Assembly: GCA_013298325.1 (NCBI GenBank)
Contig: JAAFHJ010000229.1
Span: 1 to 7,533 of the forward strand
Direction: 5' to 3'
Source of the DNA: Myxococcales bacterium
GTDB lineage: Bacteria; Myxococcota_A; Polyangia; Polyangiales; Polyangiaceae
DNA length: 7,533 nucleotides
Shown: positions 1-5,557 of the stretch, in pieces
Numbering within the stretch: position 1 is the first letter of the stretch
Layout: each line of letters opens with the position of its first letter
Position numbers and translations under genes: made by a program
Notes under the pieces: model-generated
The model's input: only the letters and a program-made list of their open reading frames with translations
What the model was told of the DNA's origin: nothing
Database searches by the model: none

Positions 1-59
1 GCGCGGAGCTTAGTGGAATTTCGCACGCTGACTGGGAAAATAGCTGGCGATCGTGACCA
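1..59. other. Non-coding stretch downstream of the PHP lipoprotein gene
   Basis: This short piece follows the stop codon of the PHP gene on the minus strand. I see no hairpin followed by a T-run, so the operon's terminator is not visible here and transcription may continue past the window edge. An ATG overlaps the PHP stop codon (TGATG) but opens only a 16-codon frame, which I do not regard as a gene. Confidence 0.5.
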
Positions 60-2516
60 TCATCGCGGTGCCGCAATCCAGATCGGATTCGTGAACGCAA
101 ACGGTCGGGCCGGCGTCGCCGGGAGGACCGTTTCGAGGGAGCGCTCCCCCTTGGCGACGAGATTCACAAAGTGAGTTCCCGCCGGAAGCTCGAGGACGAT
201 GTCCCCCTCCCAGCGAACGCTCTCCGCGCGAATCTCTGCTGCCTTCTTTTGCCGTTCTGAGAAAATCAGCGGGCGCGAAGGGATGGTTTTTTCGAGGATT
301 TTAGCGCCGTCGGCGAGCAGCGCAAAATGGGTCACATCGATCCAGGGGGCGGCCGCCACGCGGACGTGGGCACGAACGCGCCCACGGTCCTGCATCGCGA
401 GCGTCTCGCCGGGCCCCTTCCCGTCGAGCGTGAGGGAGATCACCGGCCCGTCGGTCACAAACGAGCGCCCTGCCTTGAGGGCGGCGACGACTTCCGCACG
501 GTCCAACATCGCAGGATCTTTAGGAATCGAGCCTTCCGGAAGGAGAGCGACCGTCCTTGGGTAGCCGGCCCAGCCGTAGAGAATGCGGTGGCTGTCCGAG
601 CTCCCTGTCGCGACGATGCGATGCCCGTGGCGGAGGATCGCGAACCAGTCGGCGAGGGTGTCATCGACCCAGTGGGGTTGGCCGAGTTCGAAGCCGTTCA
701 TCACTTCAAGGCCGTCAAAGTCGAAGGAGATCTTGTCGGCCCCTTCCCACGTTTGTGCATTGAAATGGTGCAAGTCAAAATAGCCGATGCGCGGCATCAT
801 GTGCGGATGATGAACAACGAGCATTCGCGAATCATCGTTCGCCTTTGCATCTTTGAACATCTTCGGAATCGGCACTTGTTTGTACTTCGGCGGCTTCTTG
901 CCGAGCGGGTACGGGAAGATGCCGAAGTGGCCGTGAAACGGCGAATAAGTCGTAATTTCAACGCCGGGGACCCACGCGAGGTCCTTGCTGAGTCCGGCGC
1001 GGTCGAGGGCGCGCGCGTAGGTGCCGACTTTGTTGTGCTCGGTCGGTACCGCGAAGTCGATGCCGGCGGCGACGAGCGAAAGGACGCGATCTTCGACGGT
1101 TACCTTCGAATCGTAGGAAATATTCGAATGAACGTGGAGATCGCAGGAGACGGCGCCCGGCTCGATGATCGCCTTGCGGACGCGCAGCTCTACGGCGCGC
1201 GTCTTCCCGGTCTCGACGGAGAGGTCTTCGCTGTCGATGGTGTAAAATACACCCTTCGTGGCGGTCACCCGGTAGCGGCCCGGCGGAAGATCCATGTGGA
1301 CGATGCCGCGCGCGGAATCGACGATGGGGCCGGCGCCGGAGGCGCGGAAATCGGGCCCAAACATCGGGTCGAAGGTGCCGTCGAGGCCGCGGACCAGGAG
1401 ACGCGCGACGACGGGGAGTCCGCTGTCGGCATCGACGATCGCGACGTCGACGGTACCGGCGTCGGGGACTTGGATCTTCAGCGGCTTCCCGGCGGGCCCG
1501 AGCGGCGTGACGGGGCTCGCCCGAGTTGCGCCGCGCGCGCCGAGCACGCTCACCGCACCACGTGGTTTCTTAACGCGAAATTTCCCGTTTTTTCCGGGAT
1601 TGACCATCGCGAGTTCTCGCCCCTCGCCGTCGAGGACAAACAGGCGCGGCGGCTCCTCGGTTGCCCCACGTACCGCGGCAGGGGCAGAAAGTTCCCCTTC
1701 GATGTCGTCGGCGCCGTCTTCGACGCCTGCGAACGCGGCAAGGGCGTCGTAGATCGCCTCGGAAGAGGCGGCGAGCGTGAAAAAAAGCGGACGATCGCTG
1801 TGGATGGCGGGGTCTGGCTTCCCGTCGCCGTCCTCGGCGGGCGGGGCGCTCGGGAGCCGCGCTGCGACCTTGAGCGGCATCGGGCCGCCGTCGCTCGTAT
1901 GGACGGTCGGTCCGTAGCTTGCGGTTACCCCGGTCGATGAAACAATCGCAAAAGGATGGCTCCCATCGTCCAAAAGGACGTGACCGCTCTCCGCTTCGAC
2001 CCGATCACCAACAATGCCATATTCGGGGAGGAAGACGGTCTCATCGCGCACATGGGTGTGCACCTCTAAGATCCCGCCGTCGCCCGCCGAGAGACCGACG
2101 AACGCCCCGTTCCGCAGGAGCGCAATGCGGGCGCGGCCGAGGTCGCCAGCGCCGAAATCGCCGCCGACGACACAGCGCATCGCGAAGATCTCCGCGTCGC
2201 GAGCTACCGCGGCGACGCAGTCCGAGAGGGGGGCGGTCGCCTCGTCATCGCCGTACCAGAGTTCGAGGCGGAAGCGCTCGCGGGGGCCGTCGTAGACCTC
2301 GATGGTGCCCGTCGGCTGGACGCGAATCGTCCCTGTCGTCAGCTTTTTCCCGGGGACCCGTGACGAGGAGGCCTCAAGCGGCAACTCAAAGAGCGCCTTC
2401 GCGGGCGGCGTCACTGGCGGAACGCGTGCACCTTGCAAGTAACAACTCGCAAAGCCGAGCGACCCTAGCGCGAGGGCGGCGAGGGTCCGTCCGAAGGGCG
2501 GCGGCGGCGAACGCAT
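60..2516 (-). CDS. Lipoprotein with C-terminal PHP-type metallohydrolase domain (CehA/McbA-like)
   Basis: An 818-residue exported protein. Residues 1-25 form a signal peptide (Arg2, Arg10, a hydrophobic Leu/Ala core) ending in FASC, a lipobox-like site with Phe instead of the usual Leu at -3, so Cys25 is the probable lipidated residue. Residues 26-350 are not recognised. Residues 351-447 look like a beta-sandwich carboxypeptidase-regulatory-like domain (VDADSG, LPPGRYRVTA). The PHP domain starts near 457: DLHVHSN (His461, His463), TEHN (Glu493, His494), PGVE (Glu520), HGHFGIFP, VVHHPH (His569, His570, His572) and GSSDSH (Asp641, His643). These are the expected ligands of a metal centre for phosphoester or related ester hydrolysis; CehA and McbA are carbamate hydrolases of this group. 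The substrate is unknown. A region of beta character follows to the end. It is last in its operon, with its ATG 3 nt after the tsaE stop. The export and fold calls are firm; the reaction is not. Confidence 0.9.
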   Translation of the reverse strand: MRSPPPPFGRTLAALALGSLGFASCYLQGARVPPVTPPAKALFELPLEASSSRVPGKKLTTGTIRVQPTGTIEVYDGPRERFRLELWYGDDEATAPLSDCVAAVARDAEIFAMRCVVGGDFGAGDLGRARIALLRNGAFVGLSAGDGGILEVHTHVRDETVFLPEYGIVGDRVEAESGHVLLDDGSHPFAIVSSTGVTASYGPTVHTSDGGPMPLKVAARLPSAPPAEDGDGKPDPAIHSDRPLFFTLAASSEAIYDALAAFAGVEDGADDIEGELSAPAAVRGATEEPPRLFVLDGEGRELAMVNPGKNGKFRVKKPRGAVSVLGARGATRASPVTPLGPAGKPLKIQVPDAGTVDVAIVDADSGLPVVARLLVRGLDGTFDPMFGPDFRASGAGPIVDSARGIVHMDLPPGRYRVTATKGVFYTIDSEDLSVETGKTRAVELRVRKAIIEPGAVSCDLHVHSNISYDSKVTVEDRVLSLVAAGIDFAVPTEHNKVGTYARALDRAGLSKDLAWVPGVEITTYSPFHGHFGIFPYPLGKKPPKYKQVPIPKMFKDAKANDDSRMLVVHHPHMMPRIGYFDLHHFNAQTWEGADKISFDFDGLEVMNGFELGQPHWVDDTLADWFAILRHGHRIVATGSSDSHRILYGWAGYPRTVALLPEGSIPKDPAMLDRAEVVAALKAGRSFVTDGPVISLTLDGKGPGETLAMQDRGRVRAHVRVAAAPWIDVTHFALLADGAKILEKTIPSRPLIFSERQKKAAEIRAESVRWEGDIVLELPAGTHFVNLVAKGERSLETVLPATPARPFAFTNPIWIAAPR

Positions 2517-2519
2517 GCT

Positions 2520-3008
2520 CTACCCGCCCCCGAAGCCAGCAAACGCAGCGCCACGAAGCTCGGCGGTACGCGCGCTCGACGGCCCGTCGTCGCGACGGAA
2601 GAGCCGAATTTGCCCGTCGGCGGCACCGCCGAGGGCCGCCTCGAAGCCCTGCCCCCACTCGACGAGCAGCATCCCACCGTGGCGACGGGCATCGTTGAGG
2701 CCGAGTTCGTGAACCTCGCGGGCGCCGGTGGCGAGGTCGCGGAGACGGTAGAGATCGGCGTGAAGGACGAGTCCGCGGTCGGTCTCCCAGCGGTGAACAA
2801 GGCCGAACGTCGGGCTCGCGACCGGCTCGCGACTCGGCACGCCGAGGGCCCGCAACACCGCGCGAACGAAGAAGGTTTTGCCCGCTCCGAGGGGGCCATC
2901 GAGCAGCCACAACATCCCCGGCTGTAGGCACGACGCGACCTCGCGGGCCAGAGTGATGGTGGCGCGACGGCTCGACAGCGGGACGGAGGAATTCAGTGCA
3001 TTCTGCAC
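2520..3008 (-). CDS. tsaE: tRNA t6A37 biosynthesis ATPase TsaE
   Basis: 162 residues, the usual size for TsaE. This P-loop ATPase works with TsaB and TsaD in the cytoplasm, cycling the complex that transfers threonylcarbamoyl to A37 of ANN-decoding tRNAs. Visible motifs in order: Walker A GPLGAGKT at 38-45, the switch-like SPTFGLV at 65-71, HADLYRLRD at 83-91 and LVEWGQGF at 115-122, whose Glu117 matches the conserved acidic residue of the IEW motif in E. coli TsaE. The start is a GTG; an AAGG six bases upstream, overlapping the preceding gene's TAA, supports it. Upstream is an exported beta-rich protein gene (8-nt gap), downstream a PHP lipoprotein gene (3-nt gap), so expression is probably coupled to both. 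No tsaB, rimI or alr partner lies alongside in this window. The C-terminus (FAGFGGG) is Gly-rich and probably not part of the conserved fold. Confidence 0.95.
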   Translation of the reverse strand: MQNALNSSVPLSSRRATITLAREVASCLQPGMLWLLDGPLGAGKTFFVRAVLRALGVPSREPVASPTFGLVHRWETDRGLVLHADLYRLRDLATGAREVHELGLNDARRHGGMLLVEWGQGFEAALGGAADGQIRLFRRDDGPSSARTAELRGAAFAGFGGG

Positions 3009-3014
3009 AAATGG

Positions 3015-3018
3015 CCTT
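3015..3018 (-). promoter_or_regulatory. Ribosome binding site of tsaE overlapping the upstream stop codon
   Basis: On the minus strand AAGG lies six bases before the GTG start of tsaE and shares two bases with the TAA stop of the preceding gene. This decides in favour of the GTG start and suggests translational coupling: a ribosome terminating on the first gene sits on the tsaE initiation site. Confidence 0.6.
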
Positions 3019-4126
3019 AGAAACGGAAGGAGCCGCCGACCGACGCGCCGCCGAGGAGGAGCGTGCCGGTACCGCCCGGCGCGGCAAGGAGATCGACGGT
3101 CGCTTCCAGTTGGGTCTCCGGCGCAAGGCGCTGCACAAAGACAGCCGCCCCCTTCGCGAGAAACCTTGCCGATTGATCGCCGCCGAAAGGGCGAAAGAGG
3201 CCGACGCCTACTTCCGGCCCGACAAAGCTATCGTCGGCCAGTGGAAAAACCCAGCGCCCCCCTGCGAGACCATGGAAGGCTTTGAGCCCGAGGATCCCAA
3301 GTCCGATGTCGGCGCGGAGTTCAAGGCCGGGGACGTCGTCAGGCGCAACAAGGTAACCCCCTGTAAAAACAAGTGTCCCTGCGAAAGATGAGCCGCGCGC
3401 CCCCGACGGACGCACGAGGGCCCCGGTGGCGAGAAGGTGACCGCCGAAGGTAAACGGCGCGTTCGATCCGTAGGGAATGACGGAAGAGACGCGCTCCGCC
3501 GGCGGCGCCGTGACCTTTACTTCCGAATTTTTCGGCAGCTCTTTGGGCGTTTCTTTCGGAGGTTCTTTCGGAGTTTCCGACGGCTTCGGTGGGTCTTTCG
3601 GCGTCTCTACCGGAGCGTCCGCCGGCGGAAGCACCCGGAACGTAATCCCACCGTGGCCCACCCCTTCGGGCCGGAGGAGGTAGCGGAGCATCTCCCCGAG
3701 CTGGGCATCGGCCACACGGGCATCGACGTCGCGGTTGAGGGACTCCACCCGCCCGGTCTTCGCCTGATAGGCCTCCACTTCCGCCCGGTAGCCGGGGCGC
3801 GAAGAAGCCCCGAACGGCGTAAATCGACCGGTAACTACCCACTCGACGCCGAGCGGTTCGGCGACAATCTTGTATTCTGCACGGGTATCAACGACCCCGT
3901 CGGAGACCTTGCCGAAGGCGCGTGTCACCACCTCTTCGCTCGGCTGCCGATGCCCCTGGGCGGTCACCGCGGCGCGGAGGGATTCCTGTGCAGTATGCAC
4001 AATTCCATCGCCACCCCGCGAAACCACCGCGACGGTGTCGGCGGCGGCCGAAGAGGCCACAAACAAGAATGCCGCCCCGAGCAGCGCAGGGGCGGCAACC
4101 GGCGAGAAACGTGGCCGGAGCGTCAC
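3017..4126 (-). CDS. Exported two-domain protein, probable outer-membrane beta-barrel with Pro-rich linker
   Basis: 369 residues, no family name recognised. Residues 1-29 are a Sec signal peptide with a likely cut after SSAAA (before Asp30). Residues 30-165 look like an alpha/beta domain (TVAVVSRGG, then PLGVEWVVTGRF and YRAEVEAYQAKTGRV) recalling the TolB-N/CsgG-like fold found in many envelope proteins; this likeness is by pattern only. Residues 172-199 are a Pro/Lys/Glu repeat linker (ETPKDPPKP, ETPKEPPKE). Residues 218-369 consist of amphipathic beta-strand-like stretches with many Gly turns and end in SFRF, a C-terminal Phe typical of outer-membrane barrels recognised by the BAM complex. 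At about 150 residues this part would suit a small barrel. The start is a GTG with a GAGG seven bases upstream; no in-frame ATG gives an intact signal peptide. Second gene of the minus-strand operon. Role unknown: a structural or periplasm-to-outer-membrane sensing job is possible. Confidence 0.85.
   Translation of the reverse strand: MTLRPRFSPVAAPALLGAAFLFVASSAAADTVAVVSRGGDGIVHTAQESLRAAVTAQGHRQPSEEVVTRAFGKVSDGVVDTRAEYKIVAEPLGVEWVVTGRFTPFGASSRPGYRAEVEAYQAKTGRVESLNRDVDARVADAQLGEMLRYLLRPEGVGHGGITFRVLPPADAPVETPKDPPKPSETPKEPPKETPKELPKNSEVKVTAPPAERVSSVIPYGSNAPFTFGGHLLATGALVRPSGARGSSFAGTLVFTGGYLVAPDDVPGLELRADIGLGILGLKAFHGLAGGRWVFPLADDSFVGPEVGVGLFRPFGGDQSARFLAKGAAVFVQRLAPETQLEATVDLLAAPGGTGTLLLGGASVGGSFRF
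3533..3613 (-). repeat. Degenerate repeat coding a Pro/Lys/Glu linker
   Basis: The minus strand repeats codons for units such as ETPKEPPK, seen on the plus strand as recurring TCTTTCGG words. It codes the charged, proline-rich spacer between the two domains of the exported protein, at residues 172-198. Such linkers are flexible or extended and may span part of the periplasm. Unit boundaries are imperfect. Confidence 0.65.
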
Positions 4127-4133
4127 GCGGCAG

Positions 4134-4137
4134 CCTC
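4134..4137 (-). promoter_or_regulatory. Ribosome binding site of the exported beta-rich protein gene
   Basis: GAGG lies seven bases before the GTG start, inside the 13-nt gap left by the small upstream gene. It supports the GTG start and the reading of the small gene and its neighbour as one transcript. Confidence 0.55.
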
Positions 4138-4139
4138 GC

Positions 4140-4352
4140 TCAGCAGGAGAACGCGTTCAGCGCGGGCAGAACGTTGAAAAGGCGCGTCGAGACGGGCGGC
4201 GGGCTCGGGAAGTTCCGATCGTCGTCGTCGTCGTCCTTCTTCTTCTTGGAGAAAAGACCCCCGAAGGCGAGGTCGGCGATGACCCGCGCGTTCTTGGCGA
4301 ACAGACCACGGGCTTCCCCGGAACCGTTGGCAGCGAAAGGCTCTTTGTTCAT
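4140..4352 (-). CDS. Hypothetical 70-residue protein with Lys4-Asp6 tract
   Basis: I do not recognise this gene. It is called because its codons have the GC-rich third position of its neighbours, because it ends 13 nt before the next gene in the same direction, and because the upstream side is a divergent promoter-sized gap. Residues 1-35 are mixed (NGSGEARGLFAKNARVIADL, then AFGGLFS). A block of four Lys and six Asp follows at about 36-45, then a Pro/Ser stretch and a hydrophobic end finishing in FSC. There is no signal peptide and no clear membrane span. The frame extends upstream to a TTG at 4403, which would add 17 residues, but I prefer the ATG. Neither start has a convincing Shine-Dalgarno sequence, which is the main weakness. 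It could instead be untranslated leader of the operon. Confidence 0.5.
   Translation of the reverse strand: MNKEPFAANGSGEARGLFAKNARVIADLAFGGLFSKKKKDDDDDDRNFPSPPPVSTRLFNVLPALNAFSC
4218..4247. repeat. Trinucleotide tract: five GTC and four CTT units
   Basis: On the plus strand ATC is followed by five GTC and four CTT triplets. On the minus strand these read as four Lys (AAG) and six Asp (five GAC plus one GAT) codons of the small hypothetical gene. The simple repeat is prone to slippage in steps of three, which would change tract length without breaking the frame. Confidence 0.85.
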
Positions 4353-4497
4353 GGGGCGGCGCGTTAGCACGGCTACCGGGGGGTGCACCAAGAAAGTGGC
4401 CAAAGGTAGGACGCCGGCATCACGTGCCGCAGAGGGGGAGAGAGAGCGACAGGAAATTTAAGTAGCCTCCCACGCCACAATCGTGGACGGTCGCCCC
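4353..4497. promoter_or_regulatory. Divergent intergenic region between the tsaE operon and the LNS2 lipoprotein gene
   Basis: This is the only gap of notable size between genes. It must hold the plus-strand promoter of the LNS2 gene and probably the minus-strand promoter of the four-gene operon. I see no good -35/-10 pair. An A/T-rich patch GAAATTTAAG at 4453-4462 is the best -10 candidate for the plus gene. A short dyad, CGGCA-N5-TGCCG at 4415-4429, overlaps the palindrome CACGTG at 4421-4426 and could be a regulator site. A purine-only run (GAGGGGGAGAGAGAG) lies at about 4432-4446. All of this is weak evidence. Confidence 0.4.
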
Positions 4498-5556
4498 ATG
4501 CATTCTCGCCGCCCCATCGCGCTCCTCGGCTTTTTGGCGTTTCTGCCCACAACGATCGCCTGCGGAAGCGACGCGGGGACCGGCGACGTCACCGATGAGG
4601 CCGATCTCACCAGCGCAAACGGGCTCGTCTGCACGCCTCCCCCCGCGTGTGACGCCCCGCCGCCGAAGACCGCCGCCGAGTCGTTCGAGCATGTTTCGTC
4701 GCGGGTGGTTGCGTCGACGCTCACCGCGCGCCACCGCGGTCGGGACCTTTTCGTGACGCCGGGGCAGCCGATTACTGCAATCGCAAAATTTGCCTACGGG
4801 ACCGGCACCGACAAAGACCTCAAAGACGAAAACGTCCACGTTTATCTCGATAAAGGGTGTGCCGGTTCGTGGAGCGATCTCGGAGTGTTCCGGACGAGCA
4901 CCGATGGGAAATACGCGACCGTCGAGGGGGTCGAGGACACCGGCGGCCGCATCTACCTCAAGCTTCCGGCGCTCCCTCAGGGGCGCCATCGCGTCCACTT
5001 TGCTGTCCCGGGCGACGGAACGTCGACCGATGCCTTTATTGAGGTCCTCAAAGCAGGTACGAAGATCATCGTTTCAGACGTCGACGGGACGCTCACCACG
5101 AGCGAAAATGTCGAGTTTGTGTCGCTATTGACGGGCGCCGTTTCCGAAGCGAATCCCCACGCGGCAGAAGCGCTTCAGGCGGCAGTGAAAAAGGGCTACC
5201 GGCCCTTCTACCTTACGGCGCGCCCCGAGTGGCTCGTCGGGCGGACGCGCGAATTCCTGAAGGAGCGCGGCTTCCCCGAGGGGATCGTCCACACCACGCT
5301 CGGCCTCACCGGCGCCTTCAACGACGCTGCTGCCGCCTTCAAGAGCGACGAACTCAATGGCGTGACCAAGAAGGGGCTCCGCCTCTGGTACGCCGTCGGA
5401 AACCGGGCGTCGGACGCGACCGCGTTTACCGGTGCGGGAGTCCCAAAAGATCGGGCATTCCTTTATCAATTCACCGACGACGTCCACGGCTGCGTCCGCG
5501 TCGACGACTACGCCACCCTCGCGACCCAGTTCGGCAAACTCCCCGTCTGCAAGTGA
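4498..5556 (+). CDS. Lipoprotein with LNS2 (lipin-type) HAD phosphatase domain
   Basis: 352 residues from the ATG; an in-frame GTG at 4483 would add five. The ATG is preferred because it gives a compact signal peptide (HSRRP, then a hydrophobic core) ending at TIAC, so Cys22 is the probable lipidated residue; a GGACGG lies about seven bases upstream. Residues 23-65 are a flexible, acidic and Pro-rich spacer. Residues 75-185 form a beta-rich domain of Ig-like character. The catalytic domain follows: SDVDGTLT (Asp194, Asp196, Thr198; HAD motif I), YLTARPEWL (Thr240; motif II), a Lys-rich stretch (Lys282, Lys291, Lys292; motif III candidates) and AVGNRASD (Asp306; motif IV). GNRxxD is typical of lipins and Smp2/Ned1. 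Lipins dephosphorylate phosphatidate; the substrate here is unproven. Six Cys, including a CTPPPAC pair, suit disulfides in an oxidising compartment. It stands alone, divergent from its left neighbour and convergent with the ligase gene. Confidence 0.9.
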   Translation: MHSRRPIALLGFLAFLPTTIACGSDAGTGDVTDEADLTSANGLVCTPPPACDAPPPKTAAESFEHVSSRVVASTLTARHRGRDLFVTPGQPITAIAKFAYGTGTDKDLKDENVHVYLDKGCAGSWSDLGVFRTSTDGKYATVEGVEDTGGRIYLKLPALPQGRHRVHFAVPGDGTSTDAFIEVLKAGTKIIVSDVDGTLTTSENVEFVSLLTGAVSEANPHAAEALQAAVKKGYRPFYLTARPEWLVGRTREFLKERGFPEGIVHTTLGLTGAFNDAAAAFKSDELNGVTKKGLRLWYAVGNRASDATAFTGAGVPKDRAFLYQFTDDVHGCVRVDDYATLATQFGKLPVCK

Positions 5557-5557
5557 C

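Noticed and set aside
10..60. 16-codon frame starting at an ATG that overlaps the PHP stop (TGATG)
   Set aside because: The overlap resembles translational coupling, but the product is too short and has no ribosome binding site of its own or other support.
1..174. Plus-strand frame open from the window edge, possibly the end of a convergent gene
   Set aside because: It would overlap the PHP gene's conserved end by over 100 bases, and its translation shows no domain.
327..1940. 537-codon open frame on the plus strand, antisense to the PHP gene
   Set aside because: Its translation is rich in Arg, Gly and Asp with no domain, and the opposite strand has clear PHP motifs and a signal peptide. 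Long antisense frames are expected in GC-rich genes.
2386..3138. 250-codon minus-strand frame overlapping tsaE in another frame
   Set aside because: Almost wholly Arg/Ser/Pro low-complexity sequence; TsaE motifs are in the competing frame.
3437..4177. 246-codon plus-strand frame opposite the exported beta-rich protein gene
   Set aside because: Arg-rich composition without motifs; the minus strand has a signal peptide, linker and barrel-like end in operon spacing.
4220..4250. Triplet repeat considered as a CRISPR or phase-variation tract
   Set aside because: There are no spacers, and length changes in threes keep the frame, so on/off switching is not expected.
4475..4486. Small hairpin CCAC-AATC-GTGG at the alternative GTG start of the LNS2 gene
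   Set aside because: A four-base-pair stem is too weak to propose as a regulatory RNA element.
4420..4998. 192-codon minus-strand frame overlapping the start of the LNS2 gene
   Set aside because: It lies opposite the signal peptide and Ig-like domain, has no recognisable fold and would fill the divergent promoter gap.
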